A DNA stretch of 64,000 nt from Macrobrachium rosenbergii (lineage: Eukaryota > Arthropoda > Malacostraca > Decapoda > Palaemonidae). Numbering within the stretch: the stretch's first letter is position 1; each line of letters starts with the position of its first letter. Under the pieces are notes generated by a model. That model did no database searches, was not told the DNA's origin, and saw nothing but the letters and a program-made list of their open reading frames with translations. Made by a program: the position numbers and the translations under genes. The stretch covers positions 42,483,822 through 42,547,821 of the forward strand of contig NC_089782.1 in NCBI RefSeq assembly GCF_040412425.1. Direction: 5' to 3'. Shown here piece after piece: positions 1-8,921 of the stretch.

Positions 1-1
1 G

Positions 2-319
2 CAGTGGTTCTTAACTTCTTAACCTTTTTATTACCACGCCCCCCTCTAAGAGTTGGTCCTTCCCTCCCCCCCTCCCTTGCATCTATGAGTGAAATTCCCT
101 TCCAGATTTAAAGGAAAATGAAAAAAAAGAGAAAGAGAATGGGTGTTTTTATTCTTTTGGGAATGAATTACTGAGATACTTGACACTGCTCAGCGACTCT
201 TGTTAAGAGAATGACGATTGTAATTAGAGAATTTTTCATTTTTCCCTAGGGCTAGCACCCCCTTTAGAAATTGCTGAGGGCCCCATAGGGGGACGCACCC
301 CCCAGGTTAAGAACCACTG
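2..319. mobile_element. hAT-type non-autonomous DNA transposon (copy 1)
   Basis: The ends are inverted repeats: CAGTGGTTCTTAAC at the left and GTTAAGAACCACTG at the right. A CAG-starting terminus of this type is typical of hAT elements. The flanking 8-mer on the right (320-327) is TTTTGCGG. Only its last base, G at position 1, is visible on the left, so the target duplication cannot be confirmed. There is no transposase frame in 318 bp, so the copy is non-autonomous. Confidence 0.75.
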
Positions 320-327
320 TTTTGCGG

Positions 328-1396
328 TGACATTCTTCTTGATGCGGTACTTCCCAGTGTTGACGTCACCACCGGATTCTCCTAATTTTTGAGTCGTCGT
401 CCAAATTTATAAATTGATAGAAAGATGACATCAAGATAGTTAATATAATGCCGTTAGGATATTGAGTTTAGTAACAGAATTAGATCGTATTGTCTTTTTT
501 TAAAATTTGAGTGCCAAAAATCTTGCTTAACTTGGATATAAAATTAAAACAGTTCAGTGTGGTCTTTAACCACATTTCAGACCTTGTCAAGGAAGATGGC
601 AATTGCGTGTTATTTATGCACATTACCATTTCCTTTCGGAAGTGATGACGTTCGCGGGAAACATCGTATTATCTTTTTTTCTTTTTAATGGCCATGAAAT
701 CGTTAGCACTGAAATACCAACGCCGACGTTTTTATTCATGATTGATAGGACTGGCACTCCCCGTGGAAATGTCAGTAGCTTCGCTACGAGGGAGTTGATG
801 TCAAGTGTCATGTAGTCACCTTGTAGCAGTCCCTTTCATAAACCTTGTTTTATCACTTTTACTTTTTTGCCCGGAGTCAGTAAGAGTTTTTTTTTCTTTA
901 ATTTGATTGAGGTTGCTTTGTTTTTCTTTTTCGCTCTGTTTGCCATTTATTAGCCCCTTTTACAAGCTATATTTTTCGACTTTTTAAATCCCTCTTTAAG
1001 TTTTTTTTTTTTAATTGTACCTCTCATGATTAGCATTGTTATGTTTTTAGATTTTTTATTTGATTTTCAAAAAACGCCTATGTTCCCGTACCCCTTTAAA
1101 TATTCATTAACAAAATCTTCAATTTCTCCCCTCATCTGGATTTTCACAAAGAGGATCCACATAACATTTAAAAATGATTTTCTTCACTCCATATTCCCGT
1201 TTTCCCAAATTCCTATAATCTTCCCGCTTTTAAGAATCGTTTCTGTCGAGTCCTTCTGTTTCGTACTTCCCTTGAGGCTGGGCAGATAATGGGTATTCAG
1301 TTACCTGTCTAACGAGTCTTCAATAAAGACATCTGCGTTATATTTTTTTTGCTATCGCAAACTTGACACCTGAACACCTTTCTCTTTTTTTGTTTC
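328..1396. other. AT-rich single-copy-looking DNA, no gene seen
   Basis: Frames of 70 and 87 codons occur here, but they overlap T-rich runs and match no family I recognise. A pyrimidine-rich tract leads into the candidate splice acceptor at 1397-1398. Confidence 0.5.
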
Positions 1397-1398
1397 AG

Positions 1399-1432
1399 GT
1401 AAGGAGGTGGACCGTGGCAGCTCTCGCTTCCA
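1399..1432 (+). other. Candidate 34-nt exon or recursive splice site
   Basis: A pyrimidine-rich tract ending TTTGTTTCAG (AG at 1397-1398) is followed at once by GTAAGG, so acceptor and donor are juxtaposed. 34 nt downstream lies a strong donor, A|GTAAGTAT (GT at 1433). An acceptor abutting a donor, followed by a short exon with its own donor, is the layout of recursive splice sites in long introns. With no flanking gene visible this remains a motif-level inference; chance occurrence in 64 kb is possible. Confidence 0.25.
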
Positions 1433-1433
1433 G

Positions 1434-2390
1434 TAAGTATAGAGGTGGTAAACATTTCTTTTTATGGAAAGTATGATATTATGTTTTGTGTGTGCATTGT
1501 GAACTATGAAATATGCTGTAAGCTCATATGATGCCAGCTTTACGAAGAGCCTTTATCCCAACGTGATTCCGGTTTAAATAGAATTGACAGAATGAGGTGT
1601 CATTGGTGTGTATTTCATAAGACGAAACAGAGATTAATTTTGGATATATTTTAGGGTCAGTTCCACATAATTTTACCTTGGTGGCTGCCCTAACGTTCAA
1701 CAAGTCTTAATTTTGCCTTATTTTTATGTTCGACATTTAGATGTCATAGAAGGCTAGCGGAAGAACTGCAACGTCAGATCAATCAATTTTTTTTTTGTAG
1801 CTAGTGTTGGCAAGTCCTGTAAAGTCAAGGCCTTGAGCGTATCGGAGAACTGTCGCCGATTTAGCGGATATCGGTACTGTTTTGCCACTGTGTCTCCCCA
1901 GCAATGCTAGCGGTAACTGCTGAACGCAACGCAAGAAAAAAAAAAAAACGCAATTTGCCCTAAGGCTCTGTTACAGCGCGACAGTAGATCTACTGTATAT
2001 ATATTTGGGGAATTCACTGAAACATTCCAAGCTGAAGATATAACGGGAAAAATTGGGTACAAGAAGCGTAGTCGTGAAGCCAGACGTGCTTATGTCCTTT
2101 GTGAGTTTTTCACATCAACCGTAATTGCGTATTTTACAAGGTGACAGTAGTTTTTTTTATACACGATAGGCTGACGACTTTCTAGCAAAATTTGCGGGGA
2201 AATTATACTGTAGACACATGTATGGCTTCCCTTTTTATGTTATTTGTGTATTTACAATAAATAAGTACCAGAGTACCGTGCATCTTATTTCGTTGTATAG
2301 GCAAGATTTTAAGTATTCATAAGAAAATCTCATATAACATATATAACAATTATCAATGCCCTAAAACCTTTACCTTTTAAAAGGCTGGTC
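1434..2390. other. AT-rich DNA, no gene seen
   Basis: There is no open frame above about 60 codons, no recognisable repeat family and no tandem structure. Confidence 0.5.
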
Positions 2391-2881
2391 TTTTAGTTTT
2401 CTGTAAAAGAAAACTATTGAGATGGCTATATGTCTGTCCGTCCGCACTTTTTCTGTTCGCCCTCAGATCTCAAAAACTACTGAGGCTAAAGGGCTGCAAA
2501 TTGGTATGTTGACCATCCACCCCCCAATCATCAATTATACCAAATTGCAGCCCCCTGGCCTCAGTAGTTTTTATTTCAAATAAGGTTAAAGTTAGCCATA
2601 ATCGTGCGTCTGGCAGCGCTGTAGGACAGGCCACCACCTGGCCGTGGCTGAAAGTTTCGTGGGTCGCGACTCATACAGCATTACACGCTGTACAGAAAAC
2701 GCGATTGCGCCAAAGAAACTTCGGCGCATAGTTTTTATTTTATTTAAGGTTAAAGTTATTCATAATCGTGCGTCTGGCAGCGTTGTAGGACATGCCACCA
2801 CCGGGCCGTGGCTGAAAGTTTGATGGGCCGCGGCTCACACAGCATTATACGCTGAACAGAAAACTCGTTTTTTACTTTTGT
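2391..2881 (+). mobile_element. Family H Helitron2-like element (copy 1), with distal half duplicated
   Basis: It starts TTTTAGTTTTCTGTA. The rest of the 5' end (AAAAGAAAACT) makes a short hairpin. Position ~2465-2575 is a large palindrome (ACTACTGAGGCT ... AGCCTCAGTAGT, with decay in one arm). The 3' side has TACAGAAAAC, the inverse of the 5' end, then the hairpin TGCGCC-AAAGAAACTT-CGGCGCA (2706-2728). From ~2731 the distal half (TTTTTATTTTATTTAAGG onward) is repeated to ACTTTTGTT at 2881, so this copy is a full unit plus a partial tandem repeat. No protein is encoded. Confidence 0.7.
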
Positions 2882-3796
2882 TTTCATGGTAACGTTTCAT
2901 AAACTTTCTCAATAAATCCTAACCTTTTCTCGCATGCCTGAGCAAGATGAGGGCATCGAGTTACCGGTCCCCTATACCATCTGTTGCAAAATATTCGGAT
3001 AAAGTTTTTGTCAGCATTGCGACTGATATATTATGTCTGTACGGTTTAGCGACGAATAGCGTCAATAAGTACAGAATAAGTATGATCAAATATAATTCCG
3101 TTAGACTGAATCGTGCAGTCTGCGATTTCCATCTGTCACGTGTAACTGATTTGATGTTTTATTGAGTTATGCTGATTTGAGTCAGAACGGAATTCGAGAC
3201 TTTTGCATTTCCTTTTAGGAAAGTTATTCAAGTTATTAAGTTATTTACAAGTGTGATTTATTTAATAGCCGGTCCAGCACGAAATATACTGCGTGCAGAT
3301 GATTGTACTCTTTTCAAGTTTCTCTCGTTTGTTTTAAACTTGAAAGACTTGATTTTTTTTTTTTTTTTGTCTCGTACTTTTATTCTCACGAGAATTTCGG
3401 AATTGAATTCTTACGATCTATCAACATTTTATGATTAGAAATAAAGAATAGATAAATTATGGCATGCTGAAGTCGATTGGGCATTGATGGAGAAACTTCT
3501 TTATTATTGTCATATTTTTCATCGTTTGTAAATGCTTAAGTTTCTTCTTCTCTGCTTAATTCCTTAGCCGGGGTCGCTGTTTTTTTAAGGGGCTTTTCCA
3601 CGTGTCTCTACCAGAGGATGTCGTGCGGTTGGAACTTCAGAAGTTCAAACGAAGATGAAATACATTACTACCCTAATACAATTCAACCGGTATTTTAGTA
3701 TTTTATTTATTAATTTGTTAATTTATCTGGATTTCTAATTACTTTCTGTGTTTCCCATTACCTTCTGTCGCTCCTTTCGAATGAACACCATAATTT
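2882..3796. other. AT-rich DNA, no gene seen
   Basis: Frames of 61 and 72 codons lack any recognisable domain, and one runs through a T-tract at 3352-3369. I see no repeat family until the S2 fragment at ~3797. Confidence 0.45.
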
Positions 3797-3864
3797 TTGT
3801 AGGCTTGAATTTCAAGTCAATGGCCCCAATGGTGGGCTTGTCCCATATGAATAGGGTTCATCGT

Positions 3865-3921
<57 letters not shown>
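3797..3921 (+). mobile_element. S2 SINE, 5'-truncated 3' fragment with (AAT)n tail
   Basis: The stretch GCTTGAATTTCAAGTCAATGG ... TGTCCCATATGAATAGGGTTCAT matches the 3' half of the S2 copies at 4.0 and 55.2 kb and runs straight into (AAT)n (3869-3921). The tRNA-like head is absent, as expected for a 5'-truncated retroposon. Confidence 0.65.
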
Positions 3922-4017
3922 TGTGTTCTCTATTCTTCTATTTCTTTGTCTCGTGTTTTCTCCTGGGACCTCCTCTCCTCCGTGTCCTTAGCACTTCCAT
4001 TTCCGTTTTTATTCACT

Positions 4018-4260
4018 GGTCGCTGGTATAGTGGTTAGTGTCTTGGAACGCCACCCAGATGTAATGAGTTCGCGTCTCCCCCGGGGCGATGAAAATCACT
4101 CGCTCTGTACCATGATCAGTTACTGCCGCAGTGTGTTTGGTCTACGGTGGGAGGTTGAAACCAACATATATCTTTGGAAGCTTGGATTCCAAGTCAATGG
4201 CCCCTTTATTGTGCTTGTTCGGTGTGAATAGGTTTCATCTACTGAATACAAAAAAAAAAA
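4018..4260 (+). mobile_element. tRNA-derived SINE, family S2 (full-length copy)
   Basis: The head is tRNA-like. The A-box-like sequence TGGTATAGTGG is at 4024-4034 and a B-box-like AGTTCGCGTCT at 4067-4077, spaced as in a tRNA gene (internal Pol III promoter). The head is closest in style to the tRNA-Asp/Gly/Glu group. The body (to ~4248) is shared with the copy at 55.23 kb. It ends in an A-run (4249-4261), whereas the other copies end in (AAT)n. The anticodon arm does not fold well, so it is not a working tRNA. Confidence 0.75.
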
Positions 4261-4261
4261 A

Positions 4262-4483
4262 CTGATGTTTCCTGCAACATGACGTTCATCATATCCCTAC
4301 TTCATCAGGTCCCAAACCATCTCGGTTTCGGCTGTCGGGTTCTCTGTGACACTTCAGTAGATTCATATTGACGTCTTGACGGCGCTCCCTTGATATTTGA
4401 TGCTGCAAATGTTTACCACGCACGCACCCAGATAAATCTGTATTTCTCACTGAGCTGGGGGCAGGATTAAGACAAGAAGTTTA
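4262..4483. other. No gene seen
   Basis: A short unique spacer between the S2 copy and the TA block, with nothing recognised. Confidence 0.4.
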
Positions 4484-4484
4484 G

Positions 4485-4560
<76 letters not shown>

Positions 4561-4867
4561 TGTGTGTGCTCGTATATATATATGTGCATGTGTGTATATA
4601 TATATATGTATGTATGTATATATATATGTATATATATATATATGTATAAACATATATGTATATAGTATTTACGTATCTATATATATTATATACAGTACAC
4701 ATATCTATATATATACTATATACGTATCTATATATATTATAAAAAACAAACGAATCTTCCTTTTTCATTGAATGTATATGTGTGTGTGTATGTACAGTAT
4801 GTATGTATATATATACTGTATAAATTTATATATTTTATATATACACAAACAAAACTATATGTCCTTC

Positions 4868-4926
<59 letters not shown>

Positions 4927-4955
4927 TAAATATAATAATATATATATATATATAT

Positions 4956-5021
<66 letters not shown>

Positions 5022-5110
5022 TTTACATTATATATACAGTTTTGTTTTTTGTACATATAAAATATATACATATATACATATGTATATATATACATATACA
5101 TACATACGTA
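4484..5110. repeat. Long degenerate (TA)n / (TG)n compound microsatellite
   Basis: Pure (TA)n at ~4490-4557 is followed by interrupted TA/TG/GTA repeats to ~4830, more (TA)n at ~4871-5018, then decayed ACATATA repeats. Frames across it read only as Ile-Tyr or Tyr-Ile strings. Confidence 0.95.
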
Positions 5111-5352
5111 CACACATATACATTCAATTAAAAAGGAAGATTCTCTGTGTACCCTAGTTCCGTCATCTCCAGACTGAGGGGTCTCCGACTTCTGGCAGTT
5201 CATGAACTCAATCAAACTGGGTCGAGAGGTGAAGGGGTAAAATACATGAAATTTCCTTTAAAATGTTAGCCTAAACGTGAGTTTTACAAGCAGTCAAATT
5301 TTGCTCAAACTTACATTATCCAGGAATGGCAGGAAGAAGTCGGGGTTTCTCC

Positions 5353-5727
5353 TTTTTAGTTTTCTGTAAAAGGAAATATTGGGAAGGCTTTGTCTGTCCG
5401 TCCTCAATTTTTTCTGTCAGCCCTCAGATCTTAAAAATGACTAAGGTTAGAGGGTTGCAAATTGGTATGTTGATCATCCACCATCCAATCATCAAACATA
5501 CCAAATTGCAGCCCTCTAGCCTCAGTAGTTTTTATTTTATTTAAGGTTAAATTAACCATAATCGTGCATCTGGCAACGATATAGTATAGGCCACCACCGG
5601 GACTTGGTTAAAGTTTCATGGGCCGCGGCTCATAGAGCATTATACGGAGACCACCGAAAGATAGATTTATTTTCAGTGGCCTTGATTATGCACTGTACAG
5701 AAAACTAGATTGCGCCGAAGAAACTTC
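5353..5727 (+). mobile_element. Family H Helitron2-like element (copy 2), 3' hairpin broken
   Basis: It starts TTTTTAGTTTTCTGTAAAA. The internal palindrome (~5433-5535) is intact with one diverged arm, and the subterminal TACAGAAAACT is present. The 3' hairpin stops after TGCGCCGAAGAAACTTC, without the closing GGCGCA and the ACTTGTT end. Unrelated sequence follows, so the 3' terminus is deleted. Confidence 0.7.
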
Positions 5728-6123
5728 AAAATGGTTGTCGTGCTAACCTTGAGCAGCTCATGAAAATGGTTCGGAATAGGATAATAGATAAATAGGTTGA
5801 TGAAAGTGATAGTAGGCAAATAGAGTGCTGAAAAGGGTACATAAATAGATTGATGAAAAGGGTAGATAAATATGATAGTAGACAAATAGGTTAAATAAGT
5901 TGATGAAAAGGATATCAGGTAGACAGAAGACTAAAAAGATAGTAAATAGACTGATAAAAAGGATAGAAGACAAATAGACTGATAGACCCATCTGCAGAGT
6001 GATAGGTAGATTGAAAAACATATCTGTAAAGTGAAAGAGAGATAGATATATAGTTCTGTGTAAAGCGGAAGGTAGCTAGATAGACAGATAGATAGATCTG
6101 TTTGCAAAGCAAAAGGTATAGAG

Positions 6124-6489
6124 CAGTGGTTCTGAAATCTCTTGGTATCGTTACCCCCGGGGGCAGTGGTGTGACAGATCACCATTACCCTTACCCCACT
6201 GCTCTTCAGTTATGTGAAGTTATAATATAAAGGAAAGAAAAATATTGAAATGCTTCATTTCTGATGCATTTTATATGCAAGAAATTAATTTTACTTTTAT
6301 TCAAGTCTTAAGAAACTAAGGATTTTGATTTTAGACATTATTCCCTTGACAAAAATTAAAATGAAAGCATCGTTCTTTTTATTACAGATTGGAATTAAAG
6401 CATTATTTCTTTGGTGGTAATTAATAGAAAATAAAATGTAGAAAGTGCCTCGTTACCGGGGTAAATAACCCCCAGTTTGAGAACCGCTG
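6124..6489. mobile_element. hAT-type non-autonomous DNA transposon (copy 2)
   Basis: The ends are CAGTGGTTCTGA and CAGTTTGAGAACCGCTG. The flanking 8-mers are GTATAGAG (6116-6123) and GTATAGAC (6490-6497), matching at 7 of 8 positions, as expected for an aged 8-bp hAT duplication. It is 366 bp long with no transposase. Confidence 0.75.
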
Positions 6490-6980
6490 GTATAGACAGA
6501 AAGGAGATGAACCTTTGTAGAGTGAAACAAATATACAGATAATAAATATAAATTTAATACGCACCCTTGTCGTGCTGTAAGAATAAATCAAAATCCCGTT
6601 GCGTTGTGGAAATATATTAAAAACGTCAAAATTCACTACAGTTTCAAGACCATCTGGTCTCCTCAGATGATTACAGAATAATACAGTAAAAGAAGGAAGG
6701 TTACAAATGTTAGGAGAGGGAGAAATTAATAGCCATCTTCTCTCATTACCGAACTGCCACTATAAACAACAATTGTTAAATATTCAACGGCCTGACAGTC
6801 TTGTTTAGGTAGGCTGCTTGAATTACATAATAGGACAACAAACTGTCAAACTTACAGTTACCATCACTTAGGTAAAAATTATACGGACAGATGGACGTCT
6901 CTGCTGAGTGGAAAAGATAGATTATAGACCTAAACGTAGAGTGCAGATAGAGAGATAGACAGACAGAACTTCATGTAGGG

Positions 6981-7362
6981 CATTGATTCTCAAACTGGGT
7001 GCCGTGGCATCCTGGGGTGCTAAGGACAATACCTAGGGAAGACGCAAGATTGTAATGAATTTTGTCTTGGGTAGATCATCTCAATGAACATTTGTAAAAA
7101 AAAAAACTTTGCAAAAGTCTCACATAATTATTATCAGTGTGTCTACTCTAATTATGTTTGTCCAATTCTTCAGATATGCTAATTGTTTGTACAGTATATT
7201 TCTGAATGCACGATGTGCTGATTTTGGTTTGAGTATAGATAATAATTTGATTCATTAAATAAGAAGCTAATCCTTGCGATATGGTGAGATTAAGAAGCGG
7301 ATGCCACGGTAATGATTACATTAGTTAGGGTGCCATCACTAAAAAGAGATTGAGAACCACTG
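6981..7362. mobile_element. hAT-type non-autonomous DNA transposon (copy 3)
   Basis: The left end is CATTGATTCTCAAACTGGG and the right end GAGATTGAGAACCACTG. The flanking 8-mers are ATGTAGGG (6973-6980) and CTGTAGAG (7363-7370), 6 of 8 matching. The interior (GTGCCGTGGCATCCTGGGG near the left) differs from copies 1 and 4, so this is probably a different subfamily. Confidence 0.65.
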
Positions 7363-7390
7363 CTGTAGAGCGTAATGTCAACTGGGTCCC

Positions 7391-8103
7391 CTTGTCTAGC
7401 CAAGGCCTGCAGGAAGGTCAGAGATAATGATGGCGGACTGAAATAAACGTGGAGTAATCTAGATGAAAGAAATTTTACCAAATAGATAGAAAATTCTATG
7501 AATCAATGAGAGAGAGGAGCAAAGCACCTTCGCGATTTAACAAAAATGAAAGCAACTCTCGATTTGCCGCTAAGGATGCACCTTTTATTCACCCTCGTCA
7601 ATAATAGCATAAATCAAAGTCCTTTTTCATGTTTAGGCCTTTTTGTTGATTTGTGTTGATTTATATACAAACATAAATGTTATTTATTTTCAAATGGTAA
7701 TATTTCGGTTACTGCTTATCTGACAATTTAAACCTGTTACGTATGAGATGCAAAACTGATGATGATAGTCTTTTCTCATGAGTTATAACAACAACTGAGC
7801 TTAAAAAGAGCTGGGAGCTCCTTTGAGCTGTAGAGTTAAAGATGCTTAAGTAACCGTAATACAAATGCCAGCGGGATACGAAAAGGAAATGTCTCATAAA
7901 CTTACCAGTTAAAAATGGCTGGTCTTACGAACCGCGTGACGCAGCCAATATCTGCTGTTGTGAATTGCACAGCACAAGCCGCAAGATTATGTAACAGCAG
8001 CTGAATGGCTTTTACAAATTACACCTTTGAAATATGTCGATTATTAGAATTATATAACAACTGTTAATTAGCTCTTATGAACTTCACAGTGAAAAATGTC
8101 TTG

Positions 8104-8105
<2 letters not shown>
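7391..8105. other. AT-rich DNA, no gene seen
   Basis: Short phrases such as CTTATGAACTTCACA near 8067-8082 resemble decayed units of the downstream minisatellite, so its fossil edge may reach here. A 62-codon minus-strand frame is not recognisable. Confidence 0.4.

Positions 8106-8181
<76 letters not shown>
8106..8181. repeat. (TA)n microsatellite
   Basis: A pure TA dinucleotide run at the left boundary of the 77-bp minisatellite region. Confidence 0.97.
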
Positions 8182-8185
<4 letters not shown>

Positions 8186-8245
8186 CCGATCAAAAGATTT
8201 AAGAGTATAAAAAGAACATTATCTCCTACGAACACATCGAAAGGA

Positions 8246-8921
8246 AGGAAGGAAGGAATTTAGAGTTTAGGCCAGTGGTTCCCAACCTTTTTCCTGTCAT
8301 TTCCCCCTGCACCCAGTGCAACCCTCCAGATTTCCCCCTTCATGTGTATGAGGGAAAGAGAAGTTAAAACACACTGTGACGACTTACTAATTTATTTTTC
8401 CATTATCGACAAATATACTGATAAACAAATAGTTAGATAGAGAGCTTAGTTACCCGCATAGCCATAGAACATAGTAGCAAAATAAAAGGACTTTTGTTTA
8501 TTCTTCTACTTCAAAATTGAATTAGTGAGAAGGTTGAGGCTGCTTCTTGTGCACTAGTTAGTAGGTAGTGTAATTATTTCCCCTGGTAGCTTCAAATTTC
8601 CCCCAGGGAAAATTTCCCCAGAACCACTGGTTTAGGCCAAAGGCCAATGGGACCTTTGAGGTCATTCAGAGCTGGAAGGGAAATTGAGCGCAGGTGAGGT
8701 TTGACAGGTGTAACAGGAGGAAAACCTTGCAGTTGCTCTATGAAATAATTGTTAGGAGAGGGTGGATAGCAAGATGTAAGAAAGATAATGTGAATGGAGG
8801 CACAGTAAAAGGAATGAAAGAGGTTGCAGCTAGTGGCCGAAGGGATGCTGCAAAGAACCTTTAGTAATGCCTACAGTGCACCCCGTGAGGTGCACTGACG
8901 GCACTAACCTCCTACGGGGCT
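8246..8921 (-). mobile_element. S1 SINE-like retroposon (minus), split by a hAT element
   Basis: On the minus strand it begins near CCCCGTAGGAGG (8907-8918) and ends in AAATTCCTTCCTTCC (~8246). Core landmarks are AGGTGCACTGACGGCAC, GGTTGCAGCTAG and TAACAGGAGGAAAACC. It lies in the old edge of the 77-bp array. The flanks ATCGAAAGGAAG and TACGAAAGAAG look like a worn target duplication. The copy is interrupted at 8273-8629 by a hAT element. Confidence 0.75.
8273..8629. mobile_element. hAT-type non-autonomous DNA transposon (copy 4), nested in S1
   Basis: The ends are CAGTGGTTCCC and CCAGAACCACTG. A perfect 8-bp target duplication, GTTTAGGC, lies at 8265-8272 and 8630-8637. Removing the element plus one duplicate restores the S1 sequence TTTAGGCCAAAGGCC. 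It is 357 bp with no coding frame. This is the clearest insertion in the window. Confidence 0.9.

Larger units (their letters stand above)
5757..7390. repeat. Degenerate GATA-rich tandem array interrupted by two hAT elements
   Basis: Loosely repeated blocks such as GATGAAAAGGGTAGATAAAT and TAGATAGACAGATAGATC, plus TGTAGAGTG-like segments, recur before 6116, at 6490-6545, at 6890-6980 and at 7363-7375. The two transposons at 6124-6489 and 6981-7362 split the array. Other sequence at 6550-6890 looks unique. Frames across the region are low-complexity. Confidence 0.5.

Noticed and set aside
4018..4090. Functional tRNA gene
   Set aside because: A and B boxes are present but the acceptor and anticodon arms do not pair; the sequence continues into a SINE body shared with 55.2 kb.
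4447..5215. Frames of 61-126 codons over the TA field
   Set aside because: They translate to Ile-Tyr strings from simple sequence.
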